Source: Lunularia cruciata (Eukaryota; Streptophyta; Marchantiopsida; Lunulariales; Lunulariaceae). From it: DNA of 64,000 nt. Under the pieces are notes generated by a model, which was not told the DNA's origin, ran no database searches, and saw only the letters and a list, made by a program, of their open reading frames with translations. Shown here one piece after another: positions 43,508-55,728 of the stretch. The position numbers were made by a program, and so were the translations under genes. How positions within the stretch are numbered: the stretch's first letter is position 1; every line of letters starts with the position of its first letter. The stretch is from NCBI GenBank assembly GCA_948567375.1, contig OX419755.1, positions 70,870,944-70,934,943 on the forward strand, written 5' to 3'.

Positions 43508-46500
43508 ATGGTATTTTAGAAACTAGCTATGCTTCATTCTTTTTGTAGTATTTTTTACAATGCTTGCTTTTATACTTCAAAGCTCATAGTGAATGATTAG
43601 ATTTAATATCTTATGTACTTAAGGTTTTTAACCTCTATGATTAATTGATATTTATTTAGCTAAAAACTTGATTCATATAAAATTAAAAAATGCATATTTA
43701 GGGATGTTAAACTCTATAGCTATAGAAAGCTCATGAGTTATTCTAATAGAATGTCTACTTGCAAATAGATTAAATCATGAAGCTTCTATATGCCTCAAGT
43801 TTCCTTTCTAATTTAGGATATATGGTAGTAATTAGGTATATTATTTGGGTGGTTAGAGATGTATACTCAAACATTTCTAGTTTGAGGTACATTAGAATAT
43901 AGCTTTATTGATATACCTAATCCAAGGTCAATAATTTAAACATTACGTCTCTTATTTTATATAATATTTTGAGTATAGTTTTGATATATGTATTTGTATA
44001 TATCATCTAAGGTAAAAATATCCAGTTACCTTCCAAAGATGCAAATATTTGCTCTGATAGAACATTATCAAAATTTCTAGTGGCTCAAATATCAAAAAAG
44101 ACCTAGTTTAAACATCATATTTATATTAGTAAAAGCTACCCAAATGTTCATTTAGGTGAACCTAAATCTTACACCAATTGGTTTGTTGGTTTTAGTCTTG
44201 CAAGAGTAAACTGATTTAACATAACTAATGATATGTAGATGGCTTTGATAAAAAAAAATTAACAATCCTAATTTAAATTCCATTTCATTGGTTAAGATGG
44301 AATTAAAGCATATTGTCTCCTTGTTATTTCTATCTTTCAATGGTTGCCTTAGTGTCTTCTTTGTCCTTACAAATATTAGTCTCAAATTAGTGTTCTCTCT
44401 CCTTACAAAGATTGGTCTAAAATCTGTGAGTGGACCTTTAAGCAATCTCCTCGAGAAATAATTTTGAGAAATTTGTAACTTGGCATTAGGTAGTGTGTTA
44501 CATGAAGAGAATATGGTTATACCTTGGTTTAGAACTTGAACTAGTGTGAATGAAAAATTGTACATAGAAGTAGGTTATATGAGTACAAGGTATTGTATGC
44601 TTCTCTTAGAAATATAAGTATCATGATTATTAATAAAAAATACACTTTGATGTAGCAACAAGATAAGATGAATGTTTTATGGCAAAAGCAAACAAAGCTT
44701 ATCTATGTCTTTGAGGGATCTTATCTAAATGGAAAGGATTAGATCATCTTCATGTATAAGTTATGGTGAGTCATGTGAAGCCTCTCAACAAGACGCTTCA
44801 CATGTTTAAGAATCAATTGTTCTTCATATGTATGAATAGTTCCTTATGTTTGGGGAAGATAAATCTATATTCTCTAGATCAAGTAACCCATGTAATAGTG
44901 TGTGTGTATATATATAGGTATGATCTTATATTGCTATTGCATCTTCACCACTTCAAATGAAAATTTATGCATTGAATAACAACTCCAATTTAGTACTTTA
45001 TAACAATATTACTCAAAAAAGTAAATATTAGTAAATAAACACCAATAATACTAAATTGCACTTGGTTAAGGTACAAATTTCACTTCAAGCTCAATGGTTT
45101 TTACATTTTCAATTATCTTGTGTATAATAACTTGCTTTGCTACAAGCTCATAAATCAAAATCTAACATAGATCTTTTTGTGTAGTTTAGAGTCCTTGTGT
45201 GATGTGTTGCACATCTTAAAGCTAAATTGTGTGTGAATTTTGACTTAACCAAACCCTTGTTATATATTTTCTGTGGTTTTTTGGTTGATAGATGATTAAT
45301 TAATCCCAATGATGTAAGAAACAAACAAAAGATCCAGTAACAAGTATCTAAGGTGTCATCTTTAGAAGATCACAATGCCTTAAGCTAGTAGAAAACCACC
45401 AACACTAACTCCAAACTCACCTCATATCCTTGGGTTAATTACTGGAGTTTCTAATGTTGATTTCAAACTCTAAATAAATCTTGGAGATCCTTATGCTTAT
45501 ATCTAACCATAGATTGCAAAAGACTCCATTTTCTAGTGGTTTGTCGTTATTATTACAAAATCCAAACCTCAAGTTTTGTGGCCTTCAAAGTAAAGGGCTT
45601 GATTAAACTTGGAGTTACATTTTTAGAAGCTATGTGATGTAGTTATAATACTAGAAATATATTTTTTCTATTTTTGAATCATGGCATTCAAGCCTAAGTT
45701 TTGAGTACCAAGATTTAGTTGAAGCTCTACCTCAAATGACTCACTTTATAGTTTCTGATTTGTAGTGATGTGATGTTTTTTAAAACATATTGAAACGATA
45801 AAAGCAGTAGAAAAAAAGAAATACACTCCCAAAGGTGGGGTGTACCTCTATACCTCAAAAAACTTATGTAAAGTACTACAGCTATTGGTTACTCATGTGG
45901 TTGAACATTATTTGACTTGTAACCATGGTGAGAAGAGTATCATAACAAGGTAAAGAACATGCAAAACTTACTTGAATTAGTATTATTGTATTCACAAATG
46001 TATAAAGGCTGTTATTTTTCAAGTCCAACTCAACACTCAGGATTTCTTTAAGTAGTGAGACTTTAACATTTAAGTTCTTATCTAAAATGAGCTATTTTGA
46101 TTTCCAAAATTTATTGATTATAAGAGTAAGTAAGATGTGAAAATCATCACATAGGATTTGCTGACTTGTAGAAATTTTAGTATTTTATCATTTCTATAAT
46201 TTTTAGTGAAAGTGGTTTCAATTTATAGTTAGTTCTCTTTTTGTCAAAAAAATTTTAGAGATGGTAACTTAAGAATACGTTGAGAAATAAGTTTACTTAT
46301 GATCTTAGAGATTTCATAATTAGATTTACAATGTACTTTATATACCATCATATATTAATACCATTCAAAAAGTGCTTTGGTGTAAGATTTATTATTTTGG
46401 TCATAGAAATTAAATATATTATATGGATGAAGGTACAAATTCAAATTGCTATTGATACTCTTTCAAAAGACTAAAAGATATCTTTATTTTTGTTACTGCA

Positions 46501-46600
46501 AAAAAAAAGAATAGGGCTAAAATTCACTTATCAAATTAACAACACTTTGATTTCTTACTTAATATTAGAACACATATAAATAGGTGTTACTCCTTATTTA
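43508..46600. other. AT-rich 3.1 kb stretch without a recognisable gene
   Basis: No LTR boundary, gag/pol motif or host gene is seen. A TG/TA microsatellite lies near 44898-44918. Short ORFs (for example 44152-44565 minus and 46280-46474 plus) have no recognisable motifs. Confidence 0.6.
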
Positions 46601-47914
46601 AACATTGAAATATGGAGAGTATTCTAACAACAAGGAGTTCCGGAATTAGAGGAGATGCAATCACAAGGTTCATATACTCAACAATATATCACGCCATTTG
46701 TAGTGCCGCATCTAGATGCTTGGACACTAGAGTTCTAGTGATAATAGTTAGAGTTATTTCAATAGTTTCTCAGAGACTACTTTCCGACAGTCAGATTTTG
46801 TGTTTGGGGTATTGACTTCACGGTGAAGCCCATCGTCACTTTGCACTATTTGCACCGTCAAGTGTGCCATCAGTGGGACCGTTAGGGTTTCAGAGCTAGC
46901 TCAAGTCCATGGGGTATAGTTTCGAAGTGAGCTCCAGAGAGCTCACTTCTTTGATGTTGAGCCTTTGAGTTCCTGGCTATGGTGGATAGAGGCTGGTGAG
47001 CGTCACATGGATTCTCTATGCTTGAGTGGGTGTGGCTTGACTGTAATCAGTGCCCAATTGTTGGCATTTTATAGAGTGACAGATCAAGTACTGATATGAG
47101 TTGAGTTGAGTTGAGAGTGGTAAGCAATCTGATTACATCAGAGAAGTGAAGTCAGGGGGAAATCAAGTGCAAGAACTTTGAGTGTTGGTGGTATCTCCAA
47201 GCTTGGTGGATCGTTGGTAGCTCAATTCAAGTTCAGTGTTTCCCTAGTGTGCAGAAGCTCATTCAATTGATGCAGATTTGGCAGTAAGGCAAACCGTGTT
47301 TGGAAACACTGGCCAAATTTTGAGCAAAGGAGCAAATTTTGAGTAGTGGTTGTGATTTTGAGCTCAAGAGGTGAGGGCAGGACCAATTTGCTATGAGTTG
47401 AGCTCAGAAAGTGAAATTGAAGGTGGAGTTGGGAAGCTATTCTCATAAATTTGTGATTTGGAAAAACCCGTGTTGTCAATTTGGCTCGAGTGGAAAGTTA
47501 GCAGGGGATTTGGCGGACAGCCAACTTTAGGGTTTATGTCAAATTTTACGTCAGATTTTGGTTGGAATTTACGTCAAATTTTGGCCAAATTTGGAGGAGT
47601 TTCACTATTTGACCAGATTTGGAGGACTTTTGCTAGTTTGGAGGACTTTCACAAGTTTGGAGAAGTTTTGCCAATTTTGGAGGAGGTTCAAAGTGGCAAG
47701 AAGAAAGGCCTCATTTGGCTGAATTTTGGCGTTTAGAGGCATAGGGCTGTGGGCTATGAGTGCTAGAAAGCCAGCTTACTGGCGTGAGGCTAGCTAGTTT
47801 AAAGTAGATCTTGGTCATTGGTTGGCAAAATCTGCCTTTCCTGCTAGATTGTGCGCAACAGGGTTTGACTCCTAGATCTCTGGTTCCTAGACTGGTGCCC
47901 TAGCCAATTGGTCA
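46601..47914. other. G-richer segment before element G, possible leader or LTR piece
   Basis: Base composition changes sharply from the AT-rich spacer. Short TTTGGAGGA and AAATTTTGG motifs recur at about 47560-47690. No gene is recognised. It might be the 5' part of element H, since G is inserted immediately after, but I see no PBS to prove it. The last 70 bases resemble a tRNA-like sequence on the minus strand. Confidence 0.4.
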
Positions 47915-48606
47915 TGTGAGCCGGCCTGTCTCTCACTCAGGATGAACCTCTGATGGCTATTATGGTAGCGCATCATGGACTAAGAAGGCAAGGAACCCCA
48001 ACTCCATCATACTCCTCCAAGGCTAACACTCCAAGACTCAAGACATTGCTCACTAGAGAACTCAATGAGAGAGAGATCGTTGCAAATGAAAGGATGATGA
48101 GTACCTCCTCACCCCTTGTTTATATATTGGTGAAATAGTTACGTACCAAAGTTGCTAATTACCGTAGTAACTCAAGTTACTAGACTAAAAGTCAAGTAAA
48201 GTCAAAAAGTAGAAAGGAATATCCATTCACATGGGCATATTCCCCTAATCATGTGATCTTATCTTGACCCAACCACTAAGTCAAGGATTCCTTCACATGG
48301 GCTATCCTTGGACTAAATAAGAATCCAAAACAAAAAGGTTTGCGGGCCCAAGAGTTCTCAACTCTTTCCTCAAAGCCAAACACCTAGGAATAATACCAAG
48401 TCAACACACTAAAATCCAAAATAGTGGTGTTCATCTTTTCTACTTCCTCTAAAGTAAGGTCCCTTCTATCCTAGCTATGAATAACTTTAGCTAACCATGA
48501 CTAATATAGAACCATCCTTTATCTCTATATAAATAATATCTCTTAAGTACTTGTAATACCAAGCTAAATATCACAATACCACACACATGCACAAATGGGT
48601 GTTACA
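47915..48606 (-). repeat. 3' LTR of element G
   Basis: Element sense TGTAACACCC to GCCGGCTCACA, 692 bp. A TATA box (TATATAAAC, complement of 48118-48126) precedes AAGGGGTGAGG. Confidence 0.94.
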
Positions 48607-48620
48607 TTTACCCTCGGACT
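48607..48620 (-). other. Polypurine tract of element G
   Basis: AGTCCGAGGGTAAA in element sense, immediately before the LTR start. Confidence 0.85.
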
Positions 48621-48659
48621 AAGTTTTCACTTTGTCCTCAAAGTGAAGGTCTCTCTACC

Positions 48660-50094
48660 TTCTATGGTACATCTTCAACTTATCATGGTTAATCCTATCA
48701 AAGTGTCTTCCTCCCAACTCCTTGAGATCATAGGTGTAATTGCCCCACACCTTCTCCATTATGAAAGGTCCAAAGTACTTAGGCAAAAACTTCTTTTGCA
48801 CTCTCTTGAATCAAATGGAATCAAACAACATTACCCAATCACCTTCCTTGAAAGGCTCCACCTTCTTCTTGCCTTGCCTCTTGTCATAGCTCTCCTTTTG
48901 TTTCCTTTGGGCTTTCTCCACTCGAACCATAGCAACTGCTCTTGCCTCTTCCAACTCCATGAGTTGATCCTTCCTTGACTTCTCTGCATCACCTCCTTGT
49001 GCTTTCTTCAATCTCCTATGAATGCTTTGGAAGGTAGGAAGATCAAAGTGAATAGGTAAGGTAGACTCAATACCATACACCAATTGAAATGGAGAATATC
49101 CGGTGGAAGTCTTCATGGTTGTCCTATACTCCCATAAAACTGCATGAATCCTCTTGTCCCAATGATGTTTAGCCCCCTCCATTTCTGCATCTTTGGCCAA
49201 CATCATGCACAAGGTCTGATTGGTTCTCTCTGCCAAGCCATTGGAATTTGGCTTATAGGATGTAGTTACTCTATGTGTGATAGAGAAATGTCGTAGCATG
49301 GCTGTAGTAATGCTTCCTGTAAACTCTCCTCCTCTATCAGAAACCAACTCCAAAGGGCATCCAAACCTAGTGATAATGTGTTCATAAAGAAATCTCCCAA
49401 CTTCATCTTCATTCTTTTCACTCAATGGTCTAGCCTCAACCCACTTAGTAAGGTAATCAGTAACTACCACAATGTACCGATTGTTCCTTGGGGTTCTATT
49501 GAGAGGACCTACAAAATCAATTCCCCACTTCTCAAAAGGTCCTAGCAATGGAATTGATCTAAGTGGTGGAGTGGATGTAGACTTTCTAGCAAAAGCTTAA
49601 CAAACATGACAAGTTTTGCAATAATCAAGACAATCTTTAAAAATCCCTCTCCAATGGTAACCTGCATCTAGAATCTTGAAAGCAGTCACCTTTCCTGCAA
49701 AGTGTCCTCCACATACTAAACCTTCATGAAACTCCTTTATGAGTAAGATAGACTCTTCCTTACCCACTGCTCTTCGAAGTAGACCATCTGCTCCTTGGTG
49801 AAAAAGAATATCCTCCACCATTGTGTAAGGTCTAGATCTTGTTGCAAGGGCCTTCCTCTCCCTAGCATGCATCCCTTCTGGATAGTTACCTTTTGTCACA
49901 AAATCCACAATATCCTTGTACTCCATTGGAACCTCTTGAGTGACTGAGATTGTCATGAGCTCCTCATCCGGGAAGGAATCATCCACTGGCTCATCTCCAT
50001 CATGATCATAGGCTCTAGATAATAAATCAGCATTTGCATGTTTCTTTCCTGGCCTATCTTCAATGGTGTAGTCATACTCAGACAAGAGTATCAT
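48660..50094 (-). pseudogene. RNase H end, tether and integrase of element G
   Basis: From the 5' side: EYDYTIEDRPGKKHANADLLSRA (RNase H end), a charged tether, then the HHCC domain (FHEGLVCGGHFAGKV, YCKTCHVC), and the core FEKWGIDFVGPL, VTDYLTKWVEA, LVSDRGGEFTGS and SYKPNSNGLAERTNQTL. All three catalytic acidic residues are present. The C-terminal domain has FKEGDWVMLFDS and FGPFIMEKVWGNYTYDLKEL. Stops at about 49595 and 48809 and one after ERRLAR near 50093 interrupt an otherwise continuous frame. No chromodomain is seen. Confidence 0.92.
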
Positions 50095-50673
50095 TCACCT
50101 TGCTAGTCTCCTTTCAACATTAGGCTTGTTGAAGATGTACTTCAAAGCCTTGTGATCCGTGACAATGGTGGCTTTCCCTCCAATCAAGTAGTGTCTAAAC
50201 TTCTTGAGACCAAAGATCACTGCCAACCCTTCTCTCTCCGTGACAGAGTAGTTCTTCTCTGCTGAAACCATCTGCCTACTAGCATAAGCTATTGGATGAT
50301 CATGCCCATCTTGGTCTAATTGACTAAGAGTGCATCCTATAGCTACATTAGAAGCATCAGTGTAGAGGATGAAAGGCTTACTCCAATCAGGTTTAGCAAG
50401 AATTGGAGCTACCACAAGGGATTGCTTGAGCTCCTCAAAAGCTTTGAGAGCCTCCTTGTCCTCCAAAATCACCATGTAATCTACACCCTTCTTCATGTAG
50501 ATGGTCAATGCATAAGCCTTGTTGGAAAATGAGAAGATGAACCTCCTATAGTATCCAACCATCCCCAAGAATTGGCGTAACTTTGTTAAGCTTGAAGGGA
50601 ATGGAAGGTCTGAGATTTTCCTCACCTTCTCAGGATCAACTGCTATTCCATCCTTGGAGATGATGTGCCCCAA
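50095..50673 (-). pseudogene. RT thumb and RNase H of element G
   Basis: MGHIISKDGIAVDPEKV, FLGMVGYYRRFIFSF, then PFILYTDASNVAIGCTLSQ, PIAYASRQM, AEKNYSVTEREGLAVIFGLKKF and TIVTDHKALKYIF. The RNase H catalytic residues (TDAS, E in TERE, TDHK) are intact. One frameshift near 50670-50690 separates it from the RT palm. Confidence 0.92.
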
Positions 50674-51555
50674 AAGTGACCTTCACATCCAAAAATGCAC
50701 TTCTCTGGGTTGAGTGATGCATTTGCCCATCCAAGCGTTGCAAGACTTTGATTAGGTGTTCAAAGTGCTCCTCCTTGCTCCCATAGACACAAAAATCATC
50801 AATGAAGTCTCTCACAAATTTCCCAATGAAAGGTTCAAATACCTTGTTCATGAACCGTTGGAATGTGGCTGGAGCATTGCAAAGCCCAAAAGGCATGACC
50901 TTGAAAGTGTAAGTTCCCCAAGGTGTGGTGAACGTGGTGAGTTGTTGATGCTCTGGTGCAATCTTGATTTGGTTGTATCCACTATAACCATCTCCAAAAC
51001 TGTACCTCTCATGACCTGCAACCTCCTCCAAGATCTCATCAATGAATGGCAATGGGTAGTAGTCCTTCTTGGTAACAACATTGAGCTTCTTGTAATCCAC
51101 ACATACCCGAAGCTTGCCATTCTTTTTCTTCACAATGACAATTGGAGACACCCATTCTGAATTCTCCACCTCAAAGATAAATCCAGCCTCCTTGAGCTTA
51201 TCAATCTCCTCCTTCACAACCAAAGATATTGGTGGGCTAATGTGACGTTGCTTTTGGCAAACAGGTCTTGCATGTGACTCCACCTCTATCTTGTGCTCCT
51301 CCAAGGTGACTTCCTTCAAATCCTTGTAACTAAAAGCAAACACATGGATGAACTTGCGGAAAATCTCCTCAAATCTCACCTTCTCCTCCTTGGTAACATT
51401 TGGACCATACTTGAGGGTAGCTAACCTTCTCTCTATCTCCTCAAGTGTCAATGGTGATTTGTCTGGGTCCTTCAAAACCTCTGGCTTAGGTGCAAAATCC
51501 ATAGCACACAAAGGATACACATCTGAATCAGATTCAGATTCATCCTCCTCCGTGG
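50636..51555 (-). pseudogene. Reverse transcriptase of element G
   Basis: VFAFSYKDLKEV, HARPVCQKQRHISPPI, EEIDKLKEAGFIFEVENSEWVSPIVIVKKKNGKLRVCVDYKKLN is recognisable in short blocks (for example SPIVIVKKKNGK and CVDYKKLNVVTKKDYYPLP), followed by TTPWGTYTFKVMPFGLCNA, PATFQRFMNKVFEPF and FIDDFCVYGSKEEH with the catalytic DD near 50800. It joins the upstream gag-PR frame in phase through a single TAG near 51558, and shifts frame near 50690 after LQRLDG. Confidence 0.92.
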
Positions 51556-51559
51556 AAGT

Positions 51560-52560
51560 CTACTCTTCCATGCTTGTCTCCACACCTGAAGCTCCTTCTT
51601 CAGAATCTGATTCCCAATCATCAGAAGATGGTGTAAATGAATGTGAAGTGTTGGTGGTGTTAGTCACAGGAACTGTGACTCTATGGTTTGATGGCCCAAT
51701 CCTCAAGTACCCTTTGTGCCATCGATCAGTTGTGCGTGCTGCTCTCAACCATGGCCTCCCAAGAAGTAAGTCATAGCTTGAATCCTTCAAGACTTGGAAA
51801 GTCATGAGATTTTGAACTCCCATAACTGAAACTACCACTTTATCCATCACCCCTACTGGTCGAACTTGTTGCTTGTTTGCCATGCTCACCACAAATGTTG
51901 AAGCTCTTGAGGGTATCATACCCAACTTCTTCATCAACCTTTCTGACATGGCATTCACTGCTAATCCTCCATCAACCAATGCATCCTTGATGTTGTGACC
52001 ATTCACTCTCACATCAATCTTGGAGGCATATTCACAAGCTTCCCATGGTGCTGGCTTGGCATCCACCACCCCCATTGATACTGGAACTTTTGCCTTCTTC
52101 TTCTTCTTGCTCCTTGTAGAACTCAAACCACCTCTAAGCTCCTTTCTCAAGGTAGGGTTCAAAGCAATTAATTGGCCCACTGTGATGTTAGCCTTGTGAC
52201 TACCAACATCCTCCAACACATTGTAGTTCCATTGTTGCTTTGAGATCAAGAAGTCCTCCATCCCCAACTTCTTCCTTGGAGTCTTTGTTGTTGATGGTGT
52301 TGAGGTGCGAGTGCTCCTAGTAGACATAGGAGTATCCTTGCTTGAAATAAATCCTTGAGAAGAGTGAACATCCTCTGCAAAACGAGCTCTCTTCTTCTCT
52401 TGTGCCAAAAGCTCCAAATTAAGACCCTTGGAGTTTGAGCACTCTCCCTTCTCATACTTGCTCTCAACCACATCTATGGATACTATTCCCTTACCTTTGT
52501 TAGGATTAGGAGCCACTTGGGTTTCACTACCTCCCTCTTTCCCTCTATTGGCTCCCTCAT
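51560..52560 (-). pseudogene. Protease region of element G
   Basis: In frame with gag. VNGHNIKDALVDGGLAVNAMS carries the D-G-G active-site motif (a known DSG/DTG variant position), SSYDLLLGRPWLRA is the protease tail, and an acidic Glu/Ser linker ends the piece. Upstream is a Lys-rich KKKKKAK segment. This protease looks the least damaged in the window. Confidence 0.85.
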
Positions 52561-53476
52561 AACCCCTTCCTCCATGGTAAGTGGAATTTGGGCAATTCCT
52601 TTGGATATGGCCTCTTCCTCCACAACCAAAACAATTTCTATCATTGAAATTGTTGGCTGGTTGGCCTCCTCTATATGGATAGTTTCCATAACTCCTAGGC
52701 CCTCTCCCTACATTCTGATCCACCTCTCTCTTCTCCCATAATTGCACCACATTGATCTTGAGATCCGCAAGTTATTATGTGATGGTTTGGAGTGGATCTT
52801 TTGGTGGAGGTGCAAGAACTGGAGCAACTACTACTTGTGGTGCAACCCTTGTCACCAAAGTATCAGAAGTTCCACCATACTTGTAGCCTTGAGGAGGATG
52901 CACAACCTCCTTCACCACCAAATCACTCTCATCCTCTTCCAAACTCTCCTCCATACGAATTGCGATCTTGATGGCTTCAACCTTGGAAGAAGGTTTCTCA
53001 TATCTCACCTTGCTTCTAATTTGTGGTCTCAATCCTCCCACAAAATTCTTGGTGAGCATGGCCCCTATGCCAATCATTGTAGTCTCCACATCATCCCCAC
53101 CCTTCCTCAACACTATGCGAAATCTGGACTCCAACTTTTCCACTCTTTCCACATAGACTCTCACTTTCTCTCCATCTCCTTGCTTGAGAAATGTAACCTC
53201 ATTCATCAATCTCTCATAACTCTCATCAGGAAGAAAGTTCTCAATGAGTGCTAAAGTCAAAGTCTCCCAAGACTCCTCTTCCCTCTCTCTCCTCTCTCTC
53301 TTTTGGTATTCTGACTCATACCATGTAAGTGCTGCATCCTCAAAGAAATCTGGTAATAATGAGGCCCACTCATTCTTCCTCCTCTCATTGTTTCCTATGC
53401 AAGCTCTCTTGAAGTCTCTCACAAAGGCCTCCACATCTTCTCCATCCTTGCCAAAGAAAACCGGAAGTTTCCACAT
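52561..53476 (-). pseudogene. Gag of element G
   Basis: MWKLPVFFGKDGEDVEAFVRDFKRA, SLLPDFFEDAALTWYESEYQKR and YERLMNEVTFLKQGDGEKVRVYVERVEKLESRF show the gag capsid pattern, followed by a Pro-rich linker and one knuckle CFGCGGRGHIQRNC (near 52590-52632). Two adjacent nonsense codons at about 52771-52776 (GAA and CAA in F, both TAA here) split it. Otherwise the frame is continuous into the protease. Confidence 0.92.
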
Positions 53477-53703
53477 CTTAACCCCTCACTATCTTTCTTT
53501 TCTCTCAATTTTTTTTTCTTTTCTCTCACTCTATTACTAATAGAGTATATACATGACTAACACCATCTGAGAATAATCCACTCTAGGGAACACAAAAGGT
53601 TCAGGTTGCTCCAAGATTTCTATAGCAACATCAAATCCTAGAGTGCATATTAATCTAACTCTCATGGATAGTTTATCCACAAGTTGAAAGATTATCTCCA
53701 TCA

Positions 53704-54201
53704 CTAATCTTGAGAACTAGCTGATGAAGGTGGTAGTATTTCTGTAGCTGTACTAAGACTCTCTCCAAGATCCTTCACCAAAGTTTCCAAAAGTGCTTTT
53801 ACTCCACTACACTCATGTCCTTTTGGAAGTCCTTCAACTCCACAAACCTCACACAACTCCTTGGTCTTAGATCTTCTCCCTCCCAATCTTGGTGAAGAAG
53901 GTCCAACATGCAAACCCAAGTCAAGTAAGCCTCTCCTTTCCCTCAATCTCTTGCTCTCAAAGGTCAATGGACATGATCTTGCCTTATGTCCCTTCTCTCC
54001 ACATAGAAAGCACTTAGACTCACTCTTTCCTCCAAGTGGTGTAGGTTTTTGGATCCTCTCAACACTCTCTTCAAATTCTATTGTAAACTCTCTTTTCCTC
54101 AAATCCACCCCTAAAATCACCTCAAACCCTTGGGGAACCTTGCATAATCTCAATTTCCACTCTTGATGACCCTCCATGTTCCCCAAGATGAATCTAAACA
54201 C
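53704..54201 (-). CDS. Upstream small CCHC ORF (ORF0) of element G
   Basis: 165 residues, open, located between PBS and gag, 228 bp upstream of the gag start. Start MFRFILGNMEGHQEWK. The knuckle CFLCGEKGHKARSC (CX2CX4HX4C) is at residues 63-76; a second Cys pair, CEVCGVEGLPKGHEC, lies at residues 116-130. Basic RERRGLLDLGLHVGPSSP separates them. It is conserved in the older copy F. Gypsy elements normally have one gag; this looks like an accessory ORF, perhaps nucleic-acid binding. Function unknown. Confidence 0.7.
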   Translation of the reverse strand: MFRFILGNMEGHQEWKLRLCKVPQGFEVILGVDLRKREFTIEFEESVERIQKPTPLGGKSESKCFLCGEKGHKARSCPLTFESKRLRERRGLLDLGLHVGPSSPRLGGRRSKTKELCEVCGVEGLPKGHECSGVKALLETLVKDLGESLSTATEILPPSSASSQD

Positions 54202-55014
54202 TCAAACATGCTTTTTGTTGATCTCAAACTTCTCATGCATGAGATCTCCACTCTGCAAAATTGACCCTTCCTCACAATGTCACTCAAATCTCCCAACCAA
54301 TATGTCACAGTCCTCTAAAATTTTGCACATTTGATCACAACTCCAGGGCGTCCCTCCCTGAAAAATTTCAGATCTTTTCATTGAGCCATTTGGCCTAGAC
54401 ACCTTTCTATTCAGCACCCATATTTCAGATTTGGTCTGAAAACCACCCCCTCACTTCAAAAACTCATAACTCTTTGTGAAAGAACGATCTCTCTTTAATT
54501 TTTGTGGCAGCAGGTAGGATACAATGCACTGAATTTTCTTGGAAAATTTCAGTACAATTCACTGAAAATTGAAGAAATGACAGACTCTGTAAAATTTTCC
54601 AGAGAGCATGCAGTTGCGGGAGCACTTTACCCTATCAACTTTCAAAAATTCTAGCCCAGTGCGCATAGAAGCTCTCTCAATAATTTGAAGTTTGCTAACT
54701 GAAAAATAACCCAAGCTATCATGTGTAGAAATCTCAAGTCCAGATCTCAAACTTGAGATTTTGCCCAAAATCACCTTAATCCCCAAAATCTGCAATCCAC
54801 CTCACACAATCTCTCCAATTCCTCTCATGTGTACAAGATGTACAAAATCACCTCAAAGACATCATAATGAACTACAGGGTATACAAATGGATCTTGGTTC
54901 TCTAACATAAGTTCAGCTCTCTCCTCTCCTAATGTTCTCTCCAAGTGAGCTCTCATAGCCTCCTTCTGCCTAATGTAGAATTGGACGCGGAACATTATCT
55001 TGCCTTCTAGAGAG
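54202..55014 (-). other. Leader of element G
   Basis: 810 bp between PBS and ORF0, homologous to 31740-32646. No ORF is supported. Confidence 0.6.
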
Positions 55015-55032
55015 GTCCCGGCAATGGAACCA
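55015..55032 (-). other. Primer binding site of element G
   Basis: TGGTTCCATTGCCGGGAC in element sense, four bases after the LTR end. Confidence 0.8.
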
Positions 55033-55036
55033 AAAA

Positions 55037-55728
55037 TGTGAGCCGGCCTGTCTCTCACTCAGGATGAACCTCTGATGGCTATTATAGTAGCGCACCATGG
55101 ACTAAGAAGGCAAGGAACCCCAACTCCATCATACTCCTCCAAGGCTAACACTCCAAGACTCAAGACATTGCTCACTAGAGAACTCAATGAGAGAGAGATC
55201 GTTGCAAATGAAAGGATGATGAGTACCTCCTCACCCCTTGTTTATATAGTGGTGAAATAGTTACGTACCAAAGTTGCTAATTACCGTAGTAACTCAAGTT
55301 ACTAGACTAAAAGTCAAGTAAAGTCAAAAAGTAGAAAGGAATATCCATTCACATGGGCATATTCCCCTAAGCATGTGATCTTATCTTGACCCAACCACCA
55401 AGTCAAGGATTCCTTCACATGGGCTATCCTTGGACTAAAGAAGAATCCAAAACAAAAAGGCTTGCGGGCCCAAGAGTTCTCAACTCTTTCCTCAAAGCCA
55501 AACACCTAGGAATAATACCAAGTCAACACACTAAAATCTAAAATAGTGGTGCTCATCTTTTCTACTTCCTCTAAAGTAAGGTCCCCTCTATCTTAGATAT
55601 GACTAAATTTAGCTAACCATGACTAATATAGAACCATCCTTTATCTCTATATAAATAATATCTCTTAAGTACTTGTAATACCAAGCTAAATATCACAATA
55701 CCACACACATGCACAAATGGGTGTTACA
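55037..55728 (-). repeat. 5' LTR of element G
   Basis: 692 bp, homologous to 47915-48606 and to the LTR at 57953-58645; TG...CA ends. It differs from 47915-48606 at about 14 positions. Confidence 0.94.

Larger units (their letters stand above)
47915..55728 (-). mobile_element. Element G: best-preserved Ty3/gypsy element, same family as F
   Basis: 7.8 kb on the minus strand. The LTRs (47915-48606 and 55037-55728, both 692 bp) differ by about 14 substitutions by eye, near 98% identity, which suggests recent insertion relative to its neighbours. PBS TGGTTCCATTGCCGGGAC and PPT AGTCCGAGGGTAAA are intact. The internal order is ORF0, gag, PR, RT, RNase H, IN. Flanks are GGTCA on the left and GTCCA on the right, so a clean target duplication is not seen; GGTCA does recur after the LTR at 57953-58645. 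Confidence 0.93.

Noticed and set aside
44898-44918. TG/TA run as a regulatory element
   Set aside because: It is a simple microsatellite without nearby gene or LTR structure.
47953-48138. Repeated small plus-strand ORF (MAIMVAHHGLRRQG type) seen near 25717, 32656, 47953, 55075 and 57991
   Set aside because: It is the antisense of the F/G-family LTR end; its recurrence is explained by five LTR copies. Coding is not excluded but nothing supports it.
52742-53254. 170-residue plus-strand ORF
   Set aside because: It is antisense to the well-supported gag of element G and has no motif of its own.
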